The position numbers and the translations under genes are program-made. A model generated the notes under the pieces. It had not been told where the DNA came from, searched no databases, and was given only the letters and a program-made list of their open reading frames with translations. Positions 45,641-54,685 of a DNA stretch of 64,000 nt are shown here, piece by piece. Position 1 is the stretch's first letter, and each line of letters opens with the position of its first letter. Source of the stretch: Candidatus Competibacteraceae bacterium (lineage in GTDB: Bacteria > Pseudomonadota > Gammaproteobacteria > Competibacterales > Competibacteraceae); NCBI GenBank assembly GCA_016712625.1, contig JADJQQ010000001.1, positions 868,001 through 932,000 of the forward strand, read 5' to 3'.

Positions 45641-47889
45641 TTCGCCGGCTGGCTCGGGGTCGGGGTCTGGCGCCGGCCCTCCTGCTGCTGGGCCTCCTTC
45701 TCGCCATTCTGATCTTGATGGGGCGCGCCACAACCAATTCCGCCAAATTCGGCGAGATGTATGTTTGGTTGTTACTCTTTAGCGCCATCGGTCTGGGCGG
45801 CTTGACCTTGCTCATCCTGTATAATTTGATCGAGCTGATCCGGCTCTACCGCCATCGAGTACCCGGTTCTCGGCTGACGCTGCGACTGGCCGGAATTTTC
45901 GCCGCGCTAGCCATCATCCCGGTAGCCCTGGTCTACGGGTTTTCCTTGCATTTTCTCCAGCGGGGAATCGATAGCTGGTTCAACGTCCAAGTGGATCGCG
46001 GCTTGGAAGACGCCTTGGAACTCAGCCGGACCGCGCTAGATCTTCGGATGCGCGAAGTCCTCCGACAAACCCTGCGGATTTCTGAAAACGTCGCTGAAAG
46101 CGACGGCGAACAAATCAGCCGGCGTTTGGACGAACTCCTGGACGCCGCCGAGGCCTCCGAATTGACGCTATTTGGACAGAACGGCCGCATTATCGCGACC
46201 GTCACGCTGGATCCGAGCGCGATTCTGCCCGATCCACCGCCTGATACGGTTTTGTTACACGTCCGGCAGGGCCACAATTATGTGGGTCTGGAACCGACCG
46301 GGGATAAGGGCTTTCACATCCGCGTCGTGGTGCCCGCCGGCCGCCTCGCCAACGAAGAGCGACAATTGCAGGCGCTATTTCCGATCACTGATCGTTTGAG
46401 CCTGCTGGCCGATGCCGTCCAAGCGGCCTTCGACAGCTACCGAGAACTGATTTTTTTACGAGCGCCGCTGCGGGCCAGTTTCACCTTAACGCTGTCCTTG
46501 GTCCTGCTGCTGGCGGTATTAGCCGCCTTTTGGGCGGCGTTTTACACCGCGCGCGGGATGGTGCGACCATTACGCGAACTCGCCGATGGCACTCAGGCGG
46601 TTGCCGCCGGCCAGTTCAACAAGCAGCTGGCGGGCGGCGGTAGCGACGAATTGGGATTTTTGGTGGAATCCTTCAATCAGATGACCCGCAATCTCGCACA
46701 GGCGCACGAGGCGGCGCAGCGCAGCCAAGCCTTGGTCGAAGGCCAGCGCGCTTATCTGGAAACGGTGCTGGCGCGGCTGTCCTCAGGCGTCATGATCGTC
46801 GATCAAACCGGTCGCCTGCAAACCTGCAATGCGGCGGCCGGCCAGCTCTTGGGGATCCATTTACAAGATTATGTTGGCGCGGACAGCGAGTGGATCGCCG
46901 CGGCGCAACCATCGCTGCGAGATTTTATCGACATCATCGGCCCGCATCTCAACACCACCGGCGACTGGCGCCAGGAAATCACTGGTCCGGCCCGACCGGG
47001 CGCTGCATTTGCTGTGCCGGGGCAGCTCGCTGCCGGATGCGGTTGGCCTGCGCGGGGGGCACGTCGTCGTGTTCGACGATGTGACCAACCTGGTGCGGGC
47101 CGAACGGGACGCTGCCTGGGCCGAGGTGGCGCGACGGCTGGCGCACGAAATCAAGAATCCACTCACGCCCATCCAGTTGGCCACCGAACGAATCCGTCAC
47201 AAATATCTCTCAAGCAGTTCGACGAGGAACAAGGCAAGGTGCTGGAGCGCGGCACCCACACGATTATCCAGCAGGTGCAAGCGATGAAGGAAATGGTGGA
47301 TGCCTTCAACGAATACGCCCGTCCGCCGCGCCTACAACTGGCCCCGCTGGAAGCAAACGAATTTATCACCGAAGTCCTCTATCTGTATCGCGATTATCCG
47401 GTGGGCGTGGAAATTAAGCTGGACCTGGCCCAAGAACCGCTGTGGGTCAACGCCGATAAGGGCCGCTTGCGACAACTGCTGCACAATCTGGTCAAGAACG
47501 CCATCGAAGCGATCAGTGACGGAAAAGGTTCGATGCTCTGGGTCGCTACCCGCCGCGAACACATCGCTGGCGCTGACTGCCTTGAGATCAGCGTGCGCGA
47601 CAACGGGCCGGGTTTCCCCGACAATATCTTATCCAGCGCCTTCGAGCCCTACGTGACTACCAAACTGAAAGGAACCGGACTAGGATTGGCCATAGTCAAG
47701 AAAATCGTTGAAGAACATGGCGGTTGGATTCAGTTGGAAACCCTGGCGCAAGGCGGGGCGCACGTGGTGCTCCGGCTGCCGATTTTCCACGAAGCGGCGG
47801 AGCCCGCCGCTTCGCCCGCCGTTCCGCTGTTCCGTTGCACACCGATCAGGAGGCCGCCGGATGAGCGCGTCTTATATTTTAGTCGTTGA
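45628..47889 (+). CDS. ntrY: NtrY-like sensor histidine kinase, with an internal frame excursion
   Basis: A membrane kinase of the NtrY type: hydrophobic segments at about 15-32, 45-65, 85-105 and 285-310, a HAMP domain (G-M-V-R-P-L-R-E-L-A-D-G-T), PAS, HisKA and HATPase (D-N-G-P-G-F, G-T-G-L-G-L). The frame stays open throughout, but between about 46980 and 47206 the real protein is in another frame. There it reads R-R-L-A-H-E-I-K-N-P-L-T-P-I-Q, the phospho-acceptor box. Two compensating indels, the second in a TCTCTC run (47206-47211), would explain this; a naive translation lacks the histidine. It overlaps ntrX by 29 bases. Confidence 0.88.
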   Translation: MVALIRRLARGRGLAPALLLLGLLLAILILMGRATTNSAKFGEMYVWLLLFSAIGLGGLTLLILYNLIELIRLYRHRVPGSRLTLRLAGIFAALAIIPVALVYGFSLHFLQRGIDSWFNVQVDRGLEDALELSRTALDLRMREVLRQTLRISENVAESDGEQISRRLDELLDAAEASELTLFGQNGRIIATVTLDPSAILPDPPPDTVLLHVRQGHNYVGLEPTGDKGFHIRVVVPAGRLANEERQLQALFPITDRLSLLADAVQAAFDSYRELIFLRAPLRASFTLTLSLVLLLAVLAAFWAAFYTARGMVRPLRELADGTQAVAAGQFNKQLAGGGSDELGFLVESFNQMTRNLAQAHEAAQRSQALVEGQRAYLETVLARLSSGVMIVDQTGRLQTCNAAAGQLLGIHLQDYVGADSEWIAAAQPSLRDFIDIIGPHLNTTGDWRQEITGPARPGAAFAVPGQLAAGCGWPARGARRRVRRCDQPGAGRTGRCLGRGGATAGARNQESTHAHPVGHRTNPSQISLKQFDEEQGKVLERGTHTIIQQVQAMKEMVDAFNEYARPPRLQLAPLEANEFITEVLYLYRDYPVGVEIKLDLAQEPLWVNADKGRLRQLLHNLVKNAIEAISDGKGSMLWVATRREHIAGADCLEISVRDNGPGFPDNILSSAFEPYVTTKLKGTGLGLAIVKKIVEEHGGWIQLETLAQGGAHVVLRLPIFHEAAEPAASPAVPLFRCTPIRRPPDERVLYFSR

Positions 47890-49231
47890 TGACGAACCCG
47901 ACATTCGCGACTTGGTAAAGGAAATTCTGGAAGATGAAGGCTATGCCGTCTCGACCGCCGAGAACGCCGCCGCCGCCCGCGAGTCCCGTCGCGCCCAGCG
48001 TCCCGATCTGATCCTGCTCGATATCTGGATGCCTGACACCGACGGCATTAGCTTGCTCAAGGAGTGGAGCGAAAGCGATCATTTACCCTGCCCTGTCATC
48101 ATGATGTCGGGGCATGGCACCGTCGAAACCGCGGTCGAAGCAACCCGGCTCGGCGCTTACGATTTCATTGAAAAGCCGCTGTCCATGGCCAAGCTGCTGC
48201 TCACCGTGGAACGCGCCCTGGAGGCTGATCGGCTAGCGCGGGAAAATATGAATCTGCGCCGCCAGCAGCGCATCGTCGTCGAACCGGTCGGCCGGAGCGA
48301 CGTGGTTCAACGGTTGCGCGCCCAAGTATTGCGGATTGCCCAGCACGATGCCCCCGTGCTGATTTTCGGCGAACCCGGCACCGGCAAGGAAGTGTACGGC
48401 CGCTTCTTGCACGCCCATAGCCCGCGCCGAAACAGCTCGTTCGTTGATGTCGGCGTCGGCTCTATCGCTCGTGAAAACGCGACCCTGGAACTGTTTGGTT
48501 CCGAGCAGGGCGAACGAATTCACTACGGCCGGCTGGAACAGGCCAGCGGCGGCACGCTGTTCCTCGACGAACTGGCCGACATGGATCTTGAAGCGCAAGC
48601 CAAACTGGCTAGCGCGCTGGAAAATGGCTCTTTTCTGCGGATCGGCGGCAAAGAGCCGGTCCGGGTGAATGTGCGCGTCGTCGCGGCCACCCACCGCGAT
48701 CTGGAGCAGGAGGTGGCGCTCGGTCATTTCCGCGAGGATCTGTACTATCACCTCAACGTCGTCCCGATCAAACTGCCGCCGTTACGCGATCACATCGAGG
48801 ATGTGTCGGAACTGCTCAATTACTACGTCAACTATTTCGTCGACCAGGAAGGGCTGGCTTACCGCCATTTCACCTTGCCCGCGCAGAATCGGTTGCGCAA
48901 CTACAGTTGGCCCGGCAACATCCGCGAGCTCAAAAATCTGGTGCAACGACTCTTAATTTTGGGTAGCGAGGAAGAAATCACATTGGAAGAAGTCGATGCC
49001 GCGGTGCGCGGCGTCACCACCGTTAAGACCCAAGATGTCGGCAGCATCCCGCTGAATCTCCCCCTGCGAGAAGCCAGAGAGCAGTTTGAACGAAGTTACC
49101 TGATGCAGCAGTTTCGCGAATGTGAGGGTAACGTGGCGCGCTTGGCGGATCGAGTTGGGATGGAGCGCACCAATCTTTATCGGAAGTTGCGCGCGCTCGG
49201 CATCGATCCCAAGAAGGCCCTGGATGAATGA
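47861..49231 (+). CDS. ntrX: NtrX-like response regulator of the NtrC family
   Basis: A 456-residue protein: receiver (acceptor D54 in L-I-L-L-D-I-W-M-P), AAA+ domain with Walker A G-E-P-G-T-G-K-E (170-177) and Walker B L-F-L-D-E (233-237), and a Fis-type helix-turn-helix at the C-terminus. The GAFTGA loop needed to contact sigma-54 is absent: the segment after L-F-G reads S-E-Q-G-E-R-I-H-Y-G. It may therefore regulate without sigma-54, as proposed for some NtrX proteins. A strong AGGAGG lies 8 bases before ATG 47861. trkA follows nine bases later. Confidence 0.92.
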   Translation: MSASYILVVDDEPDIRDLVKEILEDEGYAVSTAENAAAARESRRAQRPDLILLDIWMPDTDGISLLKEWSESDHLPCPVIMMSGHGTVETAVEATRLGAYDFIEKPLSMAKLLLTVERALEADRLARENMNLRRQQRIVVEPVGRSDVVQRLRAQVLRIAQHDAPVLIFGEPGTGKEVYGRFLHAHSPRRNSSFVDVGVGSIARENATLELFGSEQGERIHYGRLEQASGGTLFLDELADMDLEAQAKLASALENGSFLRIGGKEPVRVNVRVVAATHRDLEQEVALGHFREDLYYHLNVVPIKLPPLRDHIEDVSELLNYYVNYFVDQEGLAYRHFTLPAQNRLRNYSWPGNIRELKNLVQRLLILGSEEEITLEEVDAAVRGVTTVKTQDVGSIPLNLPLREAREQFERSYLMQQFRECEGNVARLADRVGMERTNLYRKLRALGIDPKKALDE

Positions 49232-49240
49232 GGAGAGCCT

Positions 49241-50620
49241 GTGAAGATCGTCATTCTCGGCGCGGGCCAAGTAGGCGGTTCGGTCGCGCATATTCTGGCT
49301 GGCGAAGCCAACGATGTGACGGTGGTGGACGCCAATGGCGAGCGCTTGCAAGCTTTGCAAGATCGCCTGGATCTCCGCACCGTCCGCGGCCAAGCCTCCT
49401 ACCCAACCGTGTTGGAGCAAGCGGGCGTCGCCGACGCCGACATGCTGATCGCGCTCACCGACAGCGATGAATCCAACATGATCGCCTGTCAGATCGCCCA
49501 TACCCTGTTCAACACGCCCACCAAAATCGCACGAATCCGCTCCGGGAGTTACATGGCCTATCGGGAGCAATTATTCAGGGATGAGGCGATGCCGGTCGAT
49601 GTGCTGATCAGCCCGGAACAACTGGTCACCGACTATATCCAACGCATTATCGAGCATCCCGGCGCGCTGCAAGTGCTGGATTTTGCGGAAGGCCAAGTGC
49701 GGCTGGTCGGCGTCAAGGCGTATGAAGGCAGTACCTTGGTGGGGCAGGCGCTACGCACGCTGCCGGAACGCATTCCCGGCATCGACGCGCGGGTCGCCGC
49801 CATTTTCCGCCAAGGCAGCCCGATCATCCCCGAAGGCGACACCATCATTGAGGCCGATGACGAAGTATTCCTACTCGCCGCCCGCAAGAACACCCGCGCC
49901 ATCGTCGCCGAACTGCGCAAGCTCGACCGGATGGTCAAGCGCATCATCATCGCCGGCGGCGGCCACATCGGCGCTCGGCTAGCCCAGGGATTGGAAGACC
50001 GCTTTCAGGTTAAAATCATCGAACGCAACCCGATCACCAGCAAGCGGCTGTCGGAGCAACTTGACCGAGCCATCGTCTTACAAGGCGACGCCGCCGACGA
50101 AAATCTGCTGCGGCAGGAAAATATCGAGCATGTCGATGTGTATTGCGCCGTCACCAACGATGATGAAGCCAACATTCTGTCGGCGATGCAAGCCAAGCGC
50201 ATGGGCGCTCGCAAGGTGATGGCGCTGATCAACCTTTTATCTTATGTCGAGCTGGTCGAATCGTCCGGCATCATCGATGTCGCCATCTCACCCCAGCAAG
50301 CGACCATCGGCAGCCTGCTCGCTCACGTTCGCCGCGGTGATGTGGTCAAGGTCCATTCGCTGCGGCGCGGCGCGGCCGAAGCCATCGAGGCGATCGCCCA
50401 CGGCGACTATAAAACCTCGAAAGTGGTGGGCCGGCGCATCGAAGAAATCCGGCTGCCGCCGGGCACCACCATCGGCGCCATCGCCCGCGGCGATGAAGTG
50501 GTCATCTGCCACCACGATACGGTCATCGAAGCCGATGATCATGTCATTCTGTTTTTGATCGACAAAAAGCGGGTGGCGGAGGTCGAACGCCTGTTTTCGG
50601 TCGGGGCGACTTTCTTATAA
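49241..50620 (+). CDS. trkA: Trk potassium uptake protein TrkA
   Basis: TrkA is the cytoplasmic NAD-binding gating subunit of Trk potassium channels. The 459-residue protein is a tandem of two Rossmann/RCK units: the first starts M-K-I-V-I-L-G-A-G-Q-V-G-G, the second I-I-I-A-G-G-G-H-I-G-A-R-L-A. A GTG start at 49241 is preceded by GAGGAG. No trkH/trkG channel gene is adjacent; the ntrYX-trkA order is common in this class. Confidence 0.95.
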   Translation: MKIVILGAGQVGGSVAHILAGEANDVTVVDANGERLQALQDRLDLRTVRGQASYPTVLEQAGVADADMLIALTDSDESNMIACQIAHTLFNTPTKIARIRSGSYMAYREQLFRDEAMPVDVLISPEQLVTDYIQRIIEHPGALQVLDFAEGQVRLVGVKAYEGSTLVGQALRTLPERIPGIDARVAAIFRQGSPIIPEGDTIIEADDEVFLLAARKNTRAIVAELRKLDRMVKRIIIAGGGHIGARLAQGLEDRFQVKIIERNPITSKRLSEQLDRAIVLQGDAADENLLRQENIEHVDVYCAVTNDDEANILSAMQAKRMGARKVMALINLLSYVELVESSGIIDVAISPQQATIGSLLAHVRRGDVVKVHSLRRGAAEAIEAIAHGDYKTSKVVGRRIEEIRLPPGTTIGAIARGDEVVICHHDTVIEADDHVILFLIDKKRVAEVERLFSVGATFL

Positions 50621-50726
50621 GCCGCAGAAAAACCTTATGTTACAATGAGCAGGCCCCGAATCCGAAGGAGAATTCCCGCCCTCCGGAATTTCCAAGAATA
50701 CCGCCAGGTGTTGACAGGACCCGAAC

Positions 50727-51386
50727 ATGACCGCATTCAACTTCGAAACAGCCCGCCACAACATGATCGAACAGCAGATCCGCCCTTGGGACGTGCTGGA
50801 TCAGCGGGTATTGGACACCCTCGCCACGGTGCCGCGCGAAGATTTCGTACCGGAACGTTACCGCAACCTCGCCTTTAGCGATGTCGCCATCCCGTTGGGT
50901 CAAGGTGAATTCATGATGAAGCCCAACCTTGAAGCCCGGCTCCTGCAAGCGCTGGCCGTGCAACCTAGCGACAACGTGTTGGAAGTCGGTACCGGCAGCG
51001 GCTATCTAACGGCCTGTCTGGCGCGGTTGGCCATCCATGTGGTCAGCGTGGACATTGTCCCTGAGTTCACCGAAGCCGCCCGCGACAAGCTTAAAGCCCA
51101 CAACATAAGCAATAGCGTGCTGCACACGGGTGACGCCAGCCGGGGTTGGGGCGGGCGGCGTTTCAACGCCATCGCGGTTACCGGTTCGGTGGCTACCGTC
51201 GCCGATGACTGGTGTCAGAGTTTGAGTCTGGGCGGGCGCTTGTTCATCGTGGCCGGCCAGGCTCCGGCGATGGAGGCCTTGCTGATCACTCGGCTTGGCG
51301 AACGCGAATGGATGCGGGAAAGCTTATTCGACACTGAGCTGTCACCTTTGCGCAACGCGGCGCCGGTTGAGGCTTTTGTGTTCTGA
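50727..51386 (+). CDS. protein-L-isoaspartate O-methyltransferase family protein
   Basis: A 219-residue SAM-dependent methyltransferase of the PCMT family. The SAM loop is V-L-E-V-G-T-G-S-G-Y-L-T-A, and the N-terminus M-I-E-Q-Q-I-R-P-W-D-V-L-D belongs to the PCMT-like group next to tolC rather than to the Pcm beside surE. True isoaspartyl repair is not certain for this group. tolC starts about 95 bases downstream with its own promoter-like element. Confidence 0.88.
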   Translation: MTAFNFETARHNMIEQQIRPWDVLDQRVLDTLATVPREDFVPERYRNLAFSDVAIPLGQGEFMMKPNLEARLLQALAVQPSDNVLEVGTGSGYLTACLARLAIHVVSVDIVPEFTEAARDKLKAHNISNSVLHTGDASRGWGGRRFNAIAVTGSVATVADDWCQSLSLGGRLFIVAGQAPAMEALLITRLGEREWMRESLFDTELSPLRNAAPVEAFVF

Positions 51387-51440
51387 ACAGCGGCCAAGCC
51401 CATTGACGCCCGCGGATTTCCGACTGGCTCTAACCTCTGG

Positions 51441-51460
51441 TATATTAGGATTTACTAATA
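51441..51460 (+). promoter_or_regulatory. putative tolC promoter with overlapping inverted repeat
   Basis: TGGTATATT (51438-51446) resembles an extended -10. Overlapping it, TATTAG (51443-51448) and CTAATA (51455-51460) form a 6-base inverted repeat with a 6-base spacer, as expected for a repressor operator. It lies 22 to 41 bases before tolC. No good -35 is seen. Confidence 0.4.
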
Positions 51461-51481
51461 CTTGAGGGAGAATCTCTGACC

Positions 51482-53026
51482 ATGCCTCTACTCCATCGCT
51501 TGGTATTGGCCGGATTTATCGCCGCCTCGTGCGGCCAACCGACGTGGGCAGCGGATCTGCTGCAAGCCTATCGGCAGGCCCAGGATAACGACCCGGTGGT
51601 GAAGGCGGCCGCCGCCACTCGCGATGCCACGCAGGAAGCCAGACCGCAAGCGAGAGCATTGTTACTACCAAGCGTGGGCGCCACCGCCGAGCAAAGCTAC
51701 ACTTTTGGCATTGAAGGCATGGGGAACGCGCCATCGTCGTTCAGCGGTCATACCTACGGCATCAGCTTGGTGCAACCCCTCTATAATCGCGGCCATCAAG
51801 TCCGGCAACGACTGGCGGAAGCCGCTGTTGGCCAGTCGGAGGTCGATCTGGGCAATACCCGCAACGAATTGATCCTGCGGGTCGCACAAGGCTATTTTGG
51901 CGTACTGTCGGCGCTGGACAACCTCAGTTATGCCACCGCCGAGAAGAACGCCTTCGCGCGCCAACTGGAACAGGCCAACCGCCGTTTCGAGGTTGGGCTG
52001 GCGACGATTACCGACGTTTACGATGCCCAGGCTCGTTTCGACGCGGCTGTTTCCCAAGAAATCGACGCCACCAACAAACTGGCCGACGCGCGCGAGCTTT
52101 TACGTCAGTTGACTGGAGAGGAGCATACTCACCTCAATCTGCTCAGCGAACGAATGCCGCTGACGCTGCCCAAACCGAACAATCCAGAAGAATGGGTGCG
52201 CTTGGCGCTAGAAAACAACTTGGCCTTACGCAGCACCGGTTTCAACATCGATCAAGCGCGCGAGAACATCAGGCTGCAAAAAGCCGGTCACTACCCCACC
52301 TTGGACTTGCAAGCCAGTCGGGTCGATAATGACAACGGCCTCAACAATAATAGCGCCAGTAGCCAACTCAACGTGCAACTGACTATCCCGCTCTACAGCG
52401 GCGGAGCTGTCTCCTCGCGCGCGCGAGAGGCGGCTTACAGCTACGAAGCGGCCCGGCAGAGCCTCGAAAACCAGCAGCGCGAAACCATCCGCACCGTTCG
52501 TAACGCTTATCGCGGCCAAGAAACCGCCATCAGTCAAATCCGGGCGCTCGACCAAACCCGCCTCTCCACCCGCAGCGCGCTGGAGGCCAACCAGGCCGGC
52601 TATGAAGTAGGCACCCGCACCATCGTCGATGTGTTGGACGCCGAACGCAACGTTTATCTAGCTGAACGTAATTACGCCGCGGCCCGTTATTCTTACATCA
52701 CCAACTATCTGGTGCTACGACAGGCAGCTGGCCAGCTGTCGGAACAAGATGTGACCGAGATCAACGGCTGGCTCGGCCCAGCCCGCTCCACTAGCGGCGA
52801 ACCACCGCCCCCCCCACCACCGCTCAAGGAACCCGCCAAACCGGGGAGCGTCAAGAACGATGCCACCACTAGCCATAACGCGGCATCAACCCAATCCACC
52901 GTCAACGAGCCGGCCACCTCGAAAAAACGATCTGGCAAGACCATGAACGACACCTCCCCGCAGCGCCAGCACGAGCGGCCGAACAGGTCGAAATCCGACC
53001 ATAGAGAACCCAATCAGCGCTTGTAG
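51482..53026 (+). CDS. tolC: TolC-family outer membrane channel protein
   Basis: TolC forms a trimeric outer-membrane and periplasmic tunnel for type I secretion and efflux pumps. A signal peptide (residues 1-23, ending T-W-A) precedes A-D-L-L-Q-A-Y-R-Q-A-Q-D-N-D, the family's mature start. Two OEP repeats follow, with typical segments V-G-L-A-T-I-T-D-V-Y-D-A-Q-A and V-G-T-R-T-I-V-D-V-L-D-A-E. After about residue 435 there is an unusual tail with P-P-P-P-P-P-P followed by Ser/Thr/Lys/Asn-rich sequence to residue 514. GAGGGAG precedes ATG 51482. No pump genes are adjacent. Confidence 0.93.
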   Translation: MPLLHRLVLAGFIAASCGQPTWAADLLQAYRQAQDNDPVVKAAAATRDATQEARPQARALLLPSVGATAEQSYTFGIEGMGNAPSSFSGHTYGISLVQPLYNRGHQVRQRLAEAAVGQSEVDLGNTRNELILRVAQGYFGVLSALDNLSYATAEKNAFARQLEQANRRFEVGLATITDVYDAQARFDAAVSQEIDATNKLADARELLRQLTGEEHTHLNLLSERMPLTLPKPNNPEEWVRLALENNLALRSTGFNIDQARENIRLQKAGHYPTLDLQASRVDNDNGLNNNSASSQLNVQLTIPLYSGGAVSSRAREAAYSYEAARQSLENQQRETIRTVRNAYRGQETAISQIRALDQTRLSTRSALEANQAGYEVGTRTIVDVLDAERNVYLAERNYAAARYSYITNYLVLRQAAGQLSEQDVTEINGWLGPARSTSGEPPPPPPPLKEPAKPGSVKNDATTSHNAASTQSTVNEPATSKKRSGKTMNDTSPQRQHERPNRSKSDHREPNQRL

Positions 53027-53053
53027 CCGCTATCGATTGCAAGCGAAGCATTG

Positions 53054-53620
53054 ATGAGCGCTAAGGACACCCCCGATTCCGCCGCCATCGCTCCTGATGA
53101 CGCGGCGCGAGAGGCTTCTATGGTCGTATCGCTCCCGCCAGCCAACTTGCCGCGCCGGCTGGCGGCCATTCTCTACGACAGCCTATTGCTAGCGGGGGTG
53201 TTGTTTATCGCCACCGCATTGGCTTTGGGGCTGACCGTGGCGGCTCTCGGCGCTGAGTCGGTCAAATTGCATAACCCCTTACGCGGCAATCCGTTTTTAT
53301 CGACCTATTTATTGTTGGTCTGTTTCTTCTTTTACGGCGGGTTCTGGACTCACGGTGGCCAAACGCTGGGAATGCGGGCTTGGCGGTTGCGGGTGCAGCG
53401 GCGCGATGGCCGGGGCCTTAACTGGTGGCAGGCGCTGCTGCGATTTCTGAGCGGGGGGCTTTGGCTGATTCCGGTAGTCTACCTACACGGCGCGCTCGGA
53501 CTCGGCCTTGACCGCAGTTTAGGGGCTGGCCTTGCCGGTCTGATCTTGCTGGTAGCGTTGCGTCTGCCCGACCAAGCTTCGGAAACCGAGCTGGTGCTAT
53601 TACCGAAGGTAAAATGCTGA
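53054..53620 (+). CDS. RDD-family membrane protein
   Basis: A 188-residue inner-membrane protein with an RDD-type domain: N-L-P-R-R-L-A-A-I-L-Y-D-S at the first hydrophobic segment, then helices at about 45-70, 82-102 and 130-160. G-G-Q-T-L-G-M-R-A-W-R-L-R-V is the conserved linker. In this version the second D of the R-D-D pattern is replaced. Function is unknown; family members have been linked to ion exchange. It meets lptG stop-to-stop with no gap. Confidence 0.85.
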   Translation: MSAKDTPDSAAIAPDDAAREASMVVSLPPANLPRRLAAILYDSLLLAGVLFIATALALGLTVAALGAESVKLHNPLRGNPFLSTYLLLVCFFFYGGFWTHGGQTLGMRAWRLRVQRRDGRGLNWWQALLRFLSGGLWLIPVVYLHGALGLGLDRSLGAGLAGLILLVALRLPDQASETELVLLPKVKC

Positions 53621-54685
53621 TTAACGCAAGCGATGCAGCGCAACAAAGCCCCCGACAAGAAACAGCAGCGGGGGCAAAATAGCGCCCGCCAGCGGCGGCA
53701 AGCCGTACAACAACACCACATTACCCAACAGGTAGTTCGCAAGGAAAAACACCAAACCCAGCAATAGACCAACCAGCAAGCGCTGGCCGGTGGCCGCGGA
53801 GCGTTGCGGGCCAAATACGAAGGGCATGGCAACCACCAGCATGGCCAGATAAACCAGTGGGGCCGACAACTTGCGCCATAGCTCCAGCCGATAGCTCTGG
53901 GCATCGAGGCCGTTGCGTTCCAGATAATCCACATAAATCCACAAATCCCGGATCGCCAAGTCGCCAGGATTGGCGGCCAGAACTTCCAAAATCCGTGGAC
54001 TCATCGCCGAAACCACCGATAAATCGTTTAGATGCTCTGTTTGCACCGCATCGCCGTTCAAAATGCTGCGGTCGATCTGCTCCAAAAGCCAATGTCCCTC
54101 TTCAAAACGCGCGCTCCGCGCCGCGGTGACGGTTTCAAGCTGGGATTCAGCGCCAATTTTGAAGGTATGAATATCGACCAAGCGGACGCCCGGCAACACC
54201 CCCCGCACATGGATGAAGTAGTCGCCATCCCGCGCCCAGAAGCCCCGGCCACCCCGGATGGCCATATCCTCCCCCTTGGCCGCCGCGCGCTGCTCTCTGG
54301 CCCATTGCTCCAGCGGCGGCGCGACAAATTCGCCGACCAGTAACACCGCCAAACTCAGCAACAAGCCCGCTTGTAAGGCGGAAGCGGTCAATCGAGCCAA
54401 CGACAGTCCGGCGGCGCGCATGACGATCAATTCGCTGCCGCCGGCCAGAGCGCCCATACCCAGCAACCCCCCCACCAGCAGCGCCATTGGAAACAACTCA
54501 TACAAGCGCTGCGGCTGAATCAGCAGCAGATACCGGACCGCGGCCCCAAAATAATAGTGGCCCTTCCCCACATCCTCCAATTCCACCAGCAAGCCCAGGA
54601 AAAATTCGAGCAGCAGCAGAACCAGCAACGCGACCAGGGTGGCGCTGGCGACGGTGCGAAAAATATAACGGTCGAGCGTCTTCAC
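53621..54685 (-). CDS. lptG: LPS export permease LptG
   Basis: LptG pairs with LptF and the ATPase LptB to extract lipopolysaccharide from the inner membrane. The 354-residue protein has six hydrophobic segments (three at each end) around a periplasmic beta-jellyroll. N-terminal M-K-T-L-D-R-Y-I-F-R-T-V and the E-L-I-V-M-R-A-A-G-L-S coupling helix are family marks. It overlaps lptF by four bases. Confidence 0.94.
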   Translation of the reverse strand: MKTLDRYIFRTVASATLVALLVLLLLEFFLGLLVELEDVGKGHYYFGAAVRYLLLIQPQRLYELFPMALLVGGLLGMGALAGGSELIVMRAAGLSLARLTASALQAGLLLSLAVLLVGEFVAPPLEQWAREQRAAAKGEDMAIRGGRGFWARDGDYFIHVRGVLPGVRLVDIHTFKIGAESQLETVTAARSARFEEGHWLLEQIDRSILNGDAVQTEHLNDLSVVSAMSPRILEVLAANPGDLAIRDLWIYVDYLERNGLDAQSYRLELWRKLSAPLVYLAMLVVAMPFVFGPQRSAATGQRLLVGLLLGLVFFLANYLLGNVVLLYGLPPLAGAILPPLLFLVGGFVALHRLR

